This document shows positions 33,037 through 44,958 of a stretch of DNA of 64,000 bases, piece by piece. The stretch lies in NCBI GenBank assembly GCA_025667525.1, contig CM046875.1:291815147-291879146 (forward strand), read 5' to 3'. This DNA comes from Glebionis coronaria. Taxonomy: Eukaryota; Streptophyta; Magnoliopsida; Asterales; Asteraceae. Each line of letters opens with the position of its first letter. Positions within the stretch are counted from its first letter, which is position 1. The position numbers and the translations under genes were made by a program. Below the pieces are notes generated by a model, which was not told where the DNA came from, searched no databases, and saw only the letters and a program-made list of their open reading frames with translations.

Positions 33037-34748
33037 TAACTGAATTTTGGTTAGTTAATAAAAAAGGTTTGCTCGCAAGATCTTTCTTTGCGTTGCTCGT
33101 ATCCAATTGATATATGTCGTTGTTTCGTTCTCGGTATCTTCTCGAATCGATCACGGTCAAAAGTGGAATCGTTGTAATTGGTTACTAAAAAAGGGGGAGC
33201 TTGGGTCTAAATCTACTAAAATGATAAGTGCTAGAAATAATAAAATTAAACTAAAGATAATTACTGAGAATAAAGCTAGAATTTAAACGAAACAGTAAGT
33301 ACCTCAACGTGGAGAAAACAACTTATTCGGAATATTTCTTCTCACGCGAAATAAAACTGGAAAACTCTATTCGGAATAACTGCTTATCCGGAATGTCTGC
33401 TCTACTCGGAATGTTTTAGTCTATCCGGAACATTTGGGCTACTCGGAATAACATGGCTATGCGGAATATTATGCTATGCGGAATAACAAGCTTATTCGGA
33501 ATATATACTCTACTCGGAATGTTTTAGAAGGAAAACTCTATTCGGCATAAATATGGCTATGCGGAATAATTTTACTACTCGGAATAACAAGGCTATGCGG
33601 AATAACAGTCTATCCTGAATAATTGCTCTACTCGGAAAAACTGCTCTATCCGGAACATTTGCTCTTATGCGGAATAATCTGGCTATGCGTAATAGTATGG
33701 CTATGCGGAATAATAGCCCTACTCGGAATGATTTAGACAAAAAACTCTATTAGGAATATAGGCGCTACTCAGAATAATTGGATATTCCGAGTAAACAAAA
33801 AAACCACAACCTTGATCCAGAATATTTGATATTCCGAACCAACACAGTCACAGACCCCCTATCTGGAATCTGGGCGAACACAGTAAAGAAAAGCGAAGAA
33901 TAGGGGATTCTATTACACACGAATTTGACTAAAAATTCACCAAGTTTTTAATCAAATCTTAAACCAGTTTCACCACTAATCATTTACCTAAGGTAAACAC
34001 CAATCCAAAACAACAAAAACACAAAACCCACTTACTTTTGATGATCAAACCAATAAAATGAAACTTAAAGAACTTTGAATCATAAAGAGATGAAGAACAA
34101 GATGATAGAAAGATTAAATGTAAAATTGTATTGATGATTAAGATTCAACAAACAAAATGGAAAGATTAAACTTACAAGATTCAAGAAGAAATCAAAGAAA
34201 ATGAAAACCACTCCTTAAGGGAGATGGTTGTTCCTACGAACTAGGAGAAATGTAACTGAATGAAAAACTAGTGGAAATTTGTGAATGGGAGGAGTATTTA
34301 TAGGCTTCCTCCTTGGTTGGTGAGTGGGCTTTCTCCCTTTCTTTTTGTCTTCTCGTCTTTTCAGAAAAGTTGACGTTTTCGATTTCGATTCGGGATTTGT
34401 CGACGAATAAATTCAACTCGTCTTTTAATTTCTTCATTTAATAGACTTGAGTTTCTTCGACATGTGTAAATCTTCCATCTTTGGTCCTTTTCTTCGATAA
34501 ATCTTCAAATAGGCCCATTGACTTCAAATCTTTTGCATCTCTTGGACTATAGACTTCGTCTTTTCGTCTTTTTCCTCGATAAAACCCGTACAATCCCATG
34601 TTTTCTCCAATATTTATCCGGTTGGCTCTGAAAACACAATAAACACAAAAACCACGCATAATTCCAAACAAATTACATTAAATATGCGTTTTGGTCTTGT
34701 TTTAGTAAGAAATAAGTGGTAAAAGGACGGGTGTTTTCACACCTATCA
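33037..34748 (-). repeat. 3' LTR of element B
   Basis: Starts (minus) TGATAGG at 34748 directly after the PPT and ends at 33037 next to the target duplication. Motif array at 33325-33870. TATA-type box at 34295-34303. Confidence 0.94.
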
Positions 34749-34765
34749 AATCCCCTACACTTATC
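34749..34765 (-). promoter_or_regulatory. Polypurine tract of element B
   Basis: Minus strand AAGTGTAGGGGATT directly before the LTR start TGATAGG; primes plus-strand DNA synthesis. Confidence 0.82.
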
Positions 34766-36687
34766 CATTGCCATGCCCTCATGCAATGCTTAGTGATAAA
34801 GCAATTTTACATTTTTCTCATAATCAATTAATCTTGGCCTTATTAACATTACTAAACAAAGATTAAAGTACTAAGAGAAATTAAAATCTTTAAAATAAAC
34901 AAAAGGATAGAAAACCATTTTCACTTGAAAATAGCTATATGGAAATAACTTGCAAAGAGATTAAGGACTTACATTAGGGCTTTCGTGCTGCGAAGATTTA
35001 TCACCCTCAAGTTTCACGTTACCCAAACTAAGCTTAAAAACGAGATCATTGTTATTATAAGTTAGCAATTCAAACACTTACACACATGGCTTAATTATAT
35101 GCTTAAACTCCCTTATTCCTAGGTGTATCTCTTATATTTTATTTTTGTCTTAGAATGATCATGAAGATGCATTTTTTGACTTATTTCGATAGTTTATTTA
35201 GGCTGAAAGCAAAGTAGGACGATTTGATTAATAGTTAGCTAAAGGACAAAATCTCTTAAAACTGCTTCTTGGGATATCAAAAAGTTCATATCTTGGCATA
35301 AACCGGTTCACGATTTGAGACCTTTCTCGGGCCAATATTTGGCATGTACTTCATACTTCATATCTTGAGAGACGTTCTTGAGATAATGGTCTTCTCTTCG
35401 TAATAGAGTTTCTTCACTTGGAGACTTTCGAGGGGTACTCCAACTTTGTTGACCACGACTTCATGATTATTTCTTCAATCTCTAATTGGGATTTTGAGAT
35501 ACAACGATCCACCTCCTTTTCGGACTTGGATCTATTTATCCTCATACCTTGTTAGGGCCTTTTCGGATAGACTTCTCCATGATCTTTATGGGAGTTGATT
35601 GCTTTTCGTCGTGAGTCTTGATCCTTCATATTGATTTTGGGAATAATGCTTTTCACATCACCTTGGATCTTTAATAAAATGGAATCCTCATGCCTTGTTA
35701 GGGCCTTTTTGGACTCGCCAATCTTCGCGCCCCGCTTCATAAGTTATGCCTTTGCTATGAACTCTTATCATTACCGAGCAACTTTTAAACGATCTTAGGC
35801 AAGAAGCGAAGTAACCTTTCAAATCGTACGACCTTACTTATTGCAGATAAATTATTAGCAAGTGATGGGAGAATAGGCAAATAATTACACCAAGTGAGCT
35901 TGTGCACGAATACCGACTTATAATTGACTATATCATTTCTCGTCCTCCACAATTTAAAATCTCAAGTAATGAGACTCGTGGATGCTTAGCATAATAAACC
36001 AATTAAGGTCTACATGGTTAAGGATACTAGCTAGAATAAACTTGGATAAGTCTATTCGGGTTGAGTCAAAATAATCGCAACGAGCCTAATATGTCAAAGA
36101 TTTCAAAACTAGCTACACCACTTTATTAATATTTTTGACTTTATTGCGGGATATATACATATGAAAACAAAGATAAAAATTTAAAAATTACGACTAAATG
36201 GCCAAAGTTAATTTAAAATTTGAAAAATGCTGAAAAAGATGATTTTTCGGTTAAATGAAGGTATTTTAATGGAAAAGTCCACTTAAAACTTCGATAGAAG
36301 CCCCCCTACACTTAAGATAAACATTTTCCTCAATGTTTAAGCATGTGGGAAAAATCTCCCCTACACTTATGACATTGTGCACGTTGGTTAAATCGAGCTA
36401 AGGAGGGGACGACTAAAGTGATCAATTGCAAATGTGAGTATGAAGATAATTGAATCACGATAGTTGAGAGATAGAACTGGTATTGCGGATAACATGGGAG
36501 CACGGTTCTTTAAAGATTCCAAGAGTGCACTTATCCCTGTAATCACATCACCATCCAAATACAAGCAACCTATATAGCTCCACCTACAATTAGGATGAAA
36601 AACGGGAAAGGGGGATAGATACTCAGGTTGCCTCCCGAGGAGCGCTTGTTTTTGTTCACCGAGTCACGAGCCTGACTCGGTCCCAAG
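34766..36687 (-). other. Post-integrase non-coding region of element B
   Basis: 1.9 kb with no supported ORF. PPT-like copies at 36299-36314, 36354-36370 and a decayed one at 36577-36595. Hairpin pair at 36622-36681: the first stem has one mismatch (CTCAGG against CCCGAG), the second is perfect (ACCGAGTCA-6-TGACTCGGT). Confidence 0.75.
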
Positions 36688-37818
36688 CTAATTCAAGGGA
36701 AACGTTGTGAGGGATGGAATCATCTCATGAGAGATGTCCTCACCAAAGTACAATTTCAAACGCTGGTCATTCACCTTAAAGTTGGGCCCATTTGGCTGAG
36801 AAAGCTCAATGGTGCCATAGGGAAAAACATTGGCGATGGTGAATGGATCAGACCAGCGGCTCTTCAACTTGCCCGAGAAGATCTTCAACCGAGAGTTAAA
36901 AAGTAAGACTTTATCACCAACGTGGAACTCTCGGTTCTTGATTTTAGCATCGTGGATAATCTTGGTCTTCTCTTTGTAGATCAATGAGTTCTCGTAAGCT
37001 TCATTCCTTAATTCATGTAGCTCGTTGAGTTGAATCTTGCGAAGATCACCGACTTTGTTGATGTCGAAGTTAGCCCACTTCAAGGCCCAATATGCCTTAT
37101 GTTGCAGCTCGATGGGGAGGTGGCAGGCTTTCCCGTACACAGGACGATAAGGTGTACAACCAATCGGTGTCTTATAGGCGGTACGGAAAGCCCACAGAGC
37201 ATCATCAAGTTTATCGGCCCACGAGGCACGATGCTCTCCCACAGTACGTTCCAAAATTCTCTTCAATCCGCGGTTGGATATCTCGGCTTGACCGTTGGTT
37301 TGAGGATGGTAAGCGGTGGAAAGACGGTGATTGACACCATACTTAGCCATGACTCTTGCAAATTGATCGTTGCAAAAATGAGTCCCGCGATCACTGATAA
37401 TAGCACGAGGAACACCGAATCGAGCAAACAGTTGTTTCAAGAAATTACAAACCACCCTTGCGTCGTTAGTGGGTAAAGCTTTGGCTTCAACCCATTTAGA
37501 AACGTAGTCGATAGCGACAAGGATGTATTTGTTGCCTTTAGAAGTAGGGAATGGCCCCATAAAGTCGATGCCCCATACATCAAAGATTTCACATTCTTGT
37601 ATGAAATTTTGAGGCATCTCATCTTTATGTGTGATCTTGCCTTCTTTTTGGCAAGCATCATAATGCTTAACCATCTCGTGAGCATCACGATAAATGGTGG
37701 GCCAATAAAATCCCGAATCAAACACTTTTTTGGCGGTGTAGTTGGGACCAAAGTGACCACCGGTGGGTCCTTTGTGGCAAGCCTGGAGAATGTCAAAAGC
37801 TGTCATTCCGTCAACACA
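36688..37818 (-). pseudogene. Integrase of element B (open, but cut off from RT by a stop)
   Basis: Open from about 37806 to TAG 36688. Contains [11 protein letters not shown], then YDAC (the first Cys of the zinc pair is Tyr, as in A), then the full catalytic triad: Asp in WGIDFMGPF, Asp in ISDRGTHF, Glu in GQAEISNRG. It ends with a Pro-Leu-Asn tail and no chromodomain. A TGA at about 37819 separates it from RNase H; A has CGA there. The core itself looks catalytically complete. Normally released from the polyprotein by the protease. Confidence 0.88.
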
Positions 37819-39450
37819 TCAGCGAATAATCAAGTCAGCGCATTGTTTGAATAGAAAAGGGTCATCCCAAAAGTAAGTCTTAACATCATTCAAGAACTTC
37901 TTCTTTTGTTGGGATGTTAACCCTTTGATGAGTACACCACCCGCTACGTAGTTTTCAATGTCGGCAAACCACGGGGTGTCATCAAGATTGAGATTAATAG
38001 ACATTAAGGTCTCAAGGGGAAAAGAGTCACTGATCTCTTTGTTCGGATGATCCCCTTGATATGGATCCTCAAGTCTACTAAGATGATCCGCGGCTAGGTT
38101 TTCGGCACCCTTCTTGTCACGAATTTCAATGTTGAATTCTTGAAGGAGTAAAACCCAGCGAAGAAGTCTTGGCTTAGAGTCGTGTTTAGTCATCAAGTAC
38201 TTCAACGCGGAATGGTCCGTATATACGATGGTGGTGGATAAAACAAGATAGGGGTGAAATTTTTCAAAAGCATAGACAACAGCTAAAAGCTCTTTTTCGG
38301 TTGTCGTATAATGCAATTGAGCCCCCGTCATTGTTTTGCTAGCATAGTGGATTGGTTGGAAGTGTTTGTTGATCCTTTGTCCCAAAACCGCACCAATAGC
38401 AAAGTCGCTAGCATCGCACATCAATTCAAAGGGTAGCTCCCAATTAGGGGTAACCAAGGCCGGTGCCTCAGTTAGCTTATCCTTAAGAAGATTGAAGGCT
38501 TCGATACACTCTTTAGAAAAGATAAAAGGAGTATCTTTTTCCAAGAGGTGGGTCATCGGGCGAGCTATTTTAGAGAAATCCTGAATGAATCGACGATAGA
38601 AGCCCGCATGACCCAGAAAACTTCTCACACCCTTCACGGTTGAAGGTGGAGGTAATTTGGCTATGACATCTACTTTAGCACGGTCGACTTTAAGACCGGC
38701 TTTGGAGATTTTGTGTCCTAGCACAATGCCTTCTTTTACCATAAAATGGCATTTTTCCCAATTCAGAACAAGGCGAGTGTCTTCGCAGCGCTTAAGCATA
38801 CGTTCCAAATTGGCAAGGCAAGAAGAGAAGGAATCCCCAAAGACCGAGAAATCATCCATGAAGACTTCCATGGTTTCCTCAACCATGTCATGGAAGATAG
38901 CCAACATGCACCTTTGGAAAGTCCCGGGGGCATTGCATAAGCCAAAAGGCATTCTTTTGTAAGCAAATGTGCCATAGGGACAAGTGAATGTTGTCTTCTC
39001 TTGATCTTGGGGATCGATGGGTATTTGGAAATAACCCGAGAAACCATCAAGAAAGCAGTAATATTCATTACCCGCTAAACGTTCAAGCATTTGGTCCATA
39101 AAGGGAAGAGGGAAATGATCCTTTCTCGTGGCATCATTGAGTTTGCGTTAGTCTATACCAACTCTCCACCCAGTAACGAGACGGGTAGGAATCAACTCGT
39201 TGTTTTGATTGGGCACAACGGTGATTCCGCCTTTCTTAGGCACACAATGGACTGGACTAACCCATGGTGAATCTGAAATAGGGTAAATCATACCCGCATC
39301 AAGAAGTTTGATAACCTCTTTTTTGATGACTTCATAGATTTTAGGATTCACCCTTCGTTGGCTTTGAATTGTGGGCTTAAAGTCGTCCTCTATGAGAATT
39401 TTATGTGTGCAAAAGTGAGGATCAATCCGCGAATGTCGGAGATTTTCCAA
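37819..39450 (-). pseudogene. Reverse transcriptase and RNase H of element B
   Basis: One frame throughout, interrupted by a TAA near 39149 that replaces the Tyr of CIDYRKL; the adjacent Cys is also Gly (GID). After that, [18 protein letters not shown], the catalytic FMDDFSVFG, RNase [26 protein letters not shown] and [10 protein letters not shown] are all intact. The upstream start overlaps the previous frame because of a one-base loss near 39428 (ATCAATCCGCG where A has ATCAATTCCACG). Confidence 0.88.
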
Positions 39451-41078
39451 GCGATAGCTCTTTTATGTTTCTTCAACACGGTGATAAGTCGGGCTTTTTC
39501 TTCTTCTTTCAGGTCCTTCGCGATGATGACCGGTAACTTCTCGTTGTCTTCAAGAAAAACGTACTCTAGATTAGGAGGTAGGTCTTTAAGCTCAAGAGTA
39601 GGAGGATCCTCAATAGATGGTGTAACTAACGATGGATCATCTTTAGTCACCTCTTTAGGAGAGGGAGGAGGAAACGGGTCTTCATTGAGAAGTCTCTCAA
39701 TAGTACGAATGTCTTCATCCCAATTAGTGGAAGAATCATCATACTTAATATCGAGAGGACCCAAGCTAGCTTCGAAATCATCCAAGTCACTTTCTCCAAA
39801 AGGAGTCAATGCCGGAGAAATTGAGGCAACGGTCTCAACATTGGGTAGAGAAGAAAGAGTACTTTTGCAAGTATCATGAAAATGTTCTTCACAAGCCTCA
39901 TCGAGAACATCAATAGCATTAACACTCTCATATGAATAAGGTTGCTTAGAAATCTTACCCATGTTGAAGACAATTTTATCGTCACCAGCTCTCATGATTA
40001 TTTCGCCCGCGGCTACATCAATGAGAGTGCGACCGGTCCTCAGGAATGGACGTCCAATGATTAATGGAACACGAGGATCCATCTCGTAGTCAACGACAAC
40101 CAAATCTGCCGGGAAGGTGAATTTGTCAACGCCAACGAAGACGTCTTCGGCTATCCCCACTGGATAAGCAACCGTACGGTTGGCTAATTCCAAAGTCATT
40201 TTGGTGGGGACTAGCTCGGGGAGAGATAATTGCTTCCAAACACTTAAAGGCATTAAGTTTATACTGGCACCTAGATCGGCTAGGGCTATGCAATTCTCTA
40301 CTCCCGGGAAGTTGCAAGGAATCAAGAAGCGACCTGGATTACCAAGTTTGGTGGGCAATTTCCTTAAGAGAACGGCGGAGCAATTCTCATTAAGTTGGGT
40401 CTGAGCAATGTCAAGAAGCTTCTCCTTGTCACTAAGAAGATCTTTAAACATATTAGCGTATTTAGGCTTGTGAGCGAGAGCCTCGGCAAAGGAGATGTTA
40501 AAATTCAATTGTTTAAACATTTTAAGAAAGTTTGAAACTTGAATATCATCCTTGCTCTTTTGCTTCTCTTTCCTCAACCTTGAAGGATAAGGTAAATTGG
40601 ATGAAGAAGAAGGCTTTAGGGGAGTAGGATCACTCACAACCACGGGTGGTGGGGAAATGGTGAGAGAAGGTGAAGGAGGTGAGGAAAGTTGCTCTTTTTC
40701 CTTGTTCACAATCACGGGTGGAGGTGTAGGAAGCTCGGGTTCCGTATAACCTTTTCTACTACGAGTGGTGATTGCTTTCATCTCCCCTCTTGGATTCACA
40801 ATGGTGTTACTCGGAAGAATACCCGAAGAAGAGTGTTGATTACCTTGGATGAGCGAACCGATCATATCACGTATGTTAAGCGCTTGAGTGCTGAAAGAGT
40901 CTCTGATGTCTACGCGAATTTCATTGCTTTGTTTTGCCATGTCATTCCTTAGCTCGGCTCGAATATCGCTCCCTTGTTTCGCCATGTCATTCTTCAAGTT
41001 GACAAATTGACTCTGAAGATTCGTCACCATCTCTCGATTAGTCTTCATGAACGTCTCGACGTCTTGATTCAATACCAT
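39390..41078 (-). pseudogene. Gag tail, protease and acidic linker of element B
   Basis: An uninterrupted 562-codon frame: AKQxxDIRxxxR repeats in the gag tail, a Pro-rich region, the protease ADLGAS active site (about 40270), the ELANRTVAYPVGIAEDV block, and an Asp/Glu-rich linker ending IAWKISDIRG. There the frame is lost by a one-base deletion before RT. It is separated from gag by another frameshift near 41275. The protease appears intact. Confidence 0.88.
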
Positions 41079-42346
41079 CGGTTGAGTGAGAGGTGGAGCT
41101 TGGTAAGCTTGAGAATTTCCTTGAGGTGGGTATGGGTTTCTTTGGGATTGATATTGATTGTTAGCACGAGGTTGGGATTGGTTGTTTCGGTTATAGCTTT
41201 GTTGTTGGTTTTGGTTTGGAGGAGGGAAACCGGGTGGAGCAAGATAATTGTTTGAACGATAAGCAAGCTACGGTCTCCTTGAGGACGAGCTTGATAGCCT
41301 CCCGTGGGATAAGTACCATAAGCCGCGTTAACATTTTCAGAAAAATTTCCTTGAGTGGAAGGACAATCATTGTAGGAATGAGGACCACCACATGTGTCAC
41401 AAGAAATAGAAACGGCTTTAACTTGTTGAAAGTGGTTTGTGGCCATAGTCAGGAAATTCTTGTTCATCTCTGCAATTTGTTGGGTAAGTTCGGTTATCTC
41501 GGGATTGGAAGTAGTAGAAGAAACATTGACTCTCGAGTTAGATCTTGAGGATGCGGATGAATCCCAATTCTTGTGGTGAGTAGTCATGTTTTCAATCAAC
41601 TCTCTACACTCCTCCGGTCTCCTTTTCATAAAAGTACCACCGGCGGCGGCGTTGATCGTGTCACGATCACGAAAAGTGAGACCATTATAGAAAGTATCAA
41701 TGAGAGTGACGGGGAGCATGTTGTGATTAGGACAGCCGTCGATCAAATCATTGTATCGTTCCCAAGCATCAAAGAGCGATTCATCATTGTCTTGCATGAA
41801 TCCACTAATTTGGTTACGAAGGCTCGTGACCATGGATGGTGGGAAGTAGCGCGACAAAAAGCGTTGAGTCATGTCGTCCCAAGTATGAATAGAGTTCTTT
41901 GGGAGACGGTCATACCATTTTTCGGCATGGTGAGAAAGCGAGTGGGGAAAGAGTTGGAGGCGAAGGTCATCCATAGAAACACCGGGGGACTTCATGCTTT
42001 GGGTGATGGTAATGAATTTGTCGAGGTGTTTGTTGGCATCATCATCCGGAATTCCGCGAAATGGGTTAGTTTGCACTTGTTGGATCATGTGATGCTTCAA
42101 CGAAAACTCCTGAGCCGTGACATGCATCGGCGCAATCGGGCCTCCACGTCCGTTCATGGTGGGTTGACATAGCTCCTCCATGGTTCGTAGGTCGGGTAAG
42201 GGTGGATTATTCATGTTTGGGTGGGGTGGATTGTTATTGTTGTTGTTTGGGAGGGGTGGATTATTATTGTTGTTGTTGTGTACACCGGCCATGTCTAAAT
42301 CTTCGAGAGTCTCGGGCTCTGAATAAGACGTTGATCAAGTACGCAT
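41069..42346 (-). pseudogene. Gag capsid and nucleocapsid of element B
   Basis: The conserved start ATG is at 42346 (MRT), with codon 4 changed from CGA to TGA (42335-42337; D has CGA). The rest is open from 42292: an Asn/Pro-rich N-terminus, the retrotrans_gag core (PFRGIPDDDANKHLDKF, KWYDRLP, RFLSRYFPP) and a zinc knuckle CDTCGGPHSYNDC. The frame shifts near 41275, and the ORF end down to 41069 is out of frame. Re-initiation at the internal ATG near 42292 is possible. Confidence 0.86.
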
Positions 42347-42536
42347 ACACTATAAAGAAAATGCAAGAGAAAATAATTTTAGTTTTTATAGGTTTTTTAA
42401 TGTTTTTGTATTTTTTCGAAAATTTTATATTTTTATGGGTTTTTGAAAATTTTGTGCTTGAAAATAACGTTCCCGAAAGAACGGATCCCAAAATCCAATT
42501 TTTCTCACAAGAAACCGTTGATCCTTACGAAAAGAG

Positions 42537-42551
42537 CCGGCAGCGGCGCCA
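42537..42551 (-). promoter_or_regulatory. Primer-binding site of element B (tRNA-Asp type)
   Basis: Minus strand TGGCGCCGCTGCCGG, identical to A, 6 bp from the LTR end. Confidence 0.9.
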
Positions 42552-42557
42552 TTTTAA

Positions 42558-44269
42558 TAACTGATTTTTGGTTAGTTAATAAAAAAGGTTTGCTCGCAAG
42601 ATCTTTCTTTGCGTTGCTCATACCCAATTGATATATGTCGTTGTTTCGTTCTCGGTATCTTCTCGAATCGATCACAGTCAAAAGTGGAATCGTTGTAATT
42701 GGTGACTAAAAAAGGGGGAGCTTGGGTCTAAATCTACTAAAATGATAAGTGCTAGAAATAATAAAATTAAACTAAAGACAATTACTGAGAATAAAGCTAG
42801 AATTTAAACGAAACAGTAAGTACCTCAACGTGGATAAAACAACTTATTCGGAATATTTCTTCTCATGCGAAATAAAACTGGAAAACTCTATTCGGAATAA
42901 CGGCTTATCCGGAATGTTTGCTCTACTCGGAATGTTTTAGTCTATCCGGAACATTTGTGCTACTCGGAATAACATGGCTATGCGGAATATTATGCTATGC
43001 GGAATAACAAGCTTATTCAGAATATATACTCTACTCGGAATGTTTTAGAAGGAAAACTCTATTCGGAATAAATGTGGCTATGCGGAATAATTGTGCTACT
43101 CGGAATAACAAGGATATGTGGAATAACAGTCTATCCTGAATAATTGCTCTACTCGGAAAAACTGCTCTATCCGGAACATTTGCTCTAATGCGGAATAATC
43201 TGGCTATGCGGAATAGTATGGCTATGCGGAATAATAGCCCTACTCGGAATGATTTAGACAGAAAACTCTATTCGGAATATAGGCCCTACTCGGAATAATT
43301 GGATATTCCGAGTAAACAACAAAACCACAACCTTGATCCGGAATATTTGATATTCCGAACCAACACAGTCACAGACCCCCTATCCGGAATCTGGGCGAAC
43401 ACAGTAAAGAAAAGCGAAGAACATGGGATTCTATTACACACGAATTTGACTCAAAAATCACCAAGTTTTTAATCAAATCTTAAACCAATTTCACCACTAA
43501 TCATTTACCTAAGGTAAACATCAATCCAAAAAAACAAAAACACAAAACCCACTTACTTTTGATGATCAAACCAATAAAATGAAACTTAAAGAACTTTGAA
43601 TCATAAAGAGATGAAGAACAAGATGATAGAAAGATTAAATGTAAACTTGAATTGATGATTAAGATTCAACAAACAAAATGGAAAGATTAAACTTACAAGA
43701 TTCAAGAAGAAATCAAAGAAAGTGAAAACCACTCCTTAAGGGAGATGGTTGTTCCTACGAACTAGGAGAAATGTAACTGAATGAAAAACTAGTGGAAATT
43801 TGTGAATGGGAGGAGTATTTATAGGCTTCCTCCTTGGTTGGTGAGTAGGCTTTCTCTCTTTCTTTTTGTCTTCTCCTCTTTTCAGAAAAGTTGACGTTTT
43901 CGATTTCGATTCGGGATTTGTCGACAAATAAATTCAACTCGTCTTTTAATTTCTTCATTTAATAGACTTGAGTTTCTTCGACATGTGTAAATCTTCCATC
44001 TTTGGTCCTTTTCTTCGATAAATCTTTAAATAGGCCCATTGACTTCAAATCTTTTGCATCTCTTGGACTATAGACTTCGTCTTTTCGTCTTTTTCCTCGA
44101 TAAAACCCGTGCAATCCCATGTTTTCTCCAATATTTATCCGGTTGGCTCTGAAAACACAATAAACACAAAAACCACGCATAATTCCAAACAAATGACATT
44201 TAATACGCGTTTTGGTCTTGTTTTAGTAAGAAATAAGTGGTAAAAGGACGGGTGTTTTCACACCTATCA
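42558..44269 (-). repeat. 5' LTR of element B
   Basis: 1712 bp, same length as the 3' LTR. Motif array at 42845-43395. TATA-type box at 43816-43824. Followed by the target duplication CCTCT at 44270-44274. Confidence 0.95.
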
Positions 44270-44274
44270 CCTCT

Positions 44275-44736
44275 TAATGACATATTAGGAGGTATTTATA
44301 TGAGGAAATGTAAGGAGTTGTTTTCTTCTTTCTTTCTTGTCGTCTCGACTCGATTTAAATTCATTGTCTTTCTCGACGTTGTCTAGGGATTTGTAGATAT
44401 GAATTGAACTCGTCTTCTAATTTTCTTCTTTTATTAGATTTGGTTCTTCGACTTGGTTAAACTTCCGTCTTTAGACTTTTTCTTCAATAAATCTTCAGAA
44501 TAGGTCTTGGACTTCCGTTCTTTTTGCACTCTTGATGTTTTGACTTCGTCTTTTGTCTTTTTCTTCGATAAAAGCCCGTGAAAGCCCGTGTTTCCTTCCA
44601 TTTTCATCTTTTGGTCCTAAACACAATAAAAACACAAACCACGTATAATTCCGACTTTTACGACATTAAATACACGTTTTGGCTTGGTTATTATTATAAT
44701 TAAGTGGTAAAAGGATGGGTGTTTTCACACCTATCA
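44275..44736 (-). repeat. 5' LTR of element D, segment 3 (U3 start)
   Basis: Continues D after the B insertion and ends (minus start) TGATAGGTGTGAAAACACCC, the same first 20 bases as in B. TATA-type box at 44293-44300. Confidence 0.86.
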
Positions 44737-44860
44737 AACAAGAACACACACAAAAAAACCAAACTTTCACTTTGATTGATGATCGAACTTGTGTATAATA
44801 AAAGTGTAAAATGTATATTAAACTAAAAACCTAAAAGCCTCCTTTTATAGATTAAGAAAC
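44737..44860 (-). other. Unassigned 124 bp between elements D and F
   Basis: AT-rich and not part of any element I could define. On the minus strand it carries CTATAAAAGGAGGC, which looks like a TATA box followed by a GGAGG run as in the Athila LTRs, so it may be a relic of another LTR. Otherwise this is the only candidate for older host sequence. Confidence 0.4.
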
Positions 44861-44958
44861 TGTTGGAAATACGTTTTACGTATTAGAAAGGATCGGTCAC
44901 TCCAACAATAGTCTAAGTAATAGCTCGTAGTTTAGTTTTACTAATATTGAAAAATTAA
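44861..44958 (+). repeat. 5' LTR of element F, segment 1
   Basis: First 98 bp of the LTR; the last five bases, ATTAA (44954-44958), are the left target duplication of element E. Confidence 0.88.

Larger units (their letters stand above)
33037..44269 (-). mobile_element. Element B: full-length Athila-type retrotransposon
   Basis: Both LTRs are exactly 1712 bp and about 2.3% diverged by eye. Target duplication CCTCT at 33032-33036 and 44270-44274. PBS, gag, protease, RT, RNase H, integrase and PPT are all present in order on the minus strand. Coding is nearly complete but broken by a few stops (TGA early in gag, TAA in RT, TGA between RNase H and integrase) and two frameshifts (near 41275 and 39428). 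It shares almost all sequence with A. There is no envelope-like ORF after integrase. Confidence 0.95.
8778..44736 (-). mobile_element. Element D: non-autonomous Athila-type retrotransposon, host of A, B and C
   Basis: Visible body 8778-13823, with the 5' LTR split into 13824-13926, 31802-33036 and 44275-44736 (about 1800 bp net). LTR ends are TGATAGG...TATCA. A tRNA-Asp-type PBS is present. It encodes gag, a protease remnant and an acidic tail, but no RT, RNase H or integrase; the post-integrase signature seen in A and B follows directly after about 0.4 kb. It is a different Athila family from A and B. The left part and 3' LTR lie outside the window beyond element A. The expected target duplication starts AACAA at 44737. 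Confidence 0.85.

Noticed and set aside
34749..36687. Envelope-like gene after integrase in Athila B
   Set aside because: Some Athila elements have one, but here there is no ORF of useful size, no signal peptide and no membrane segment.
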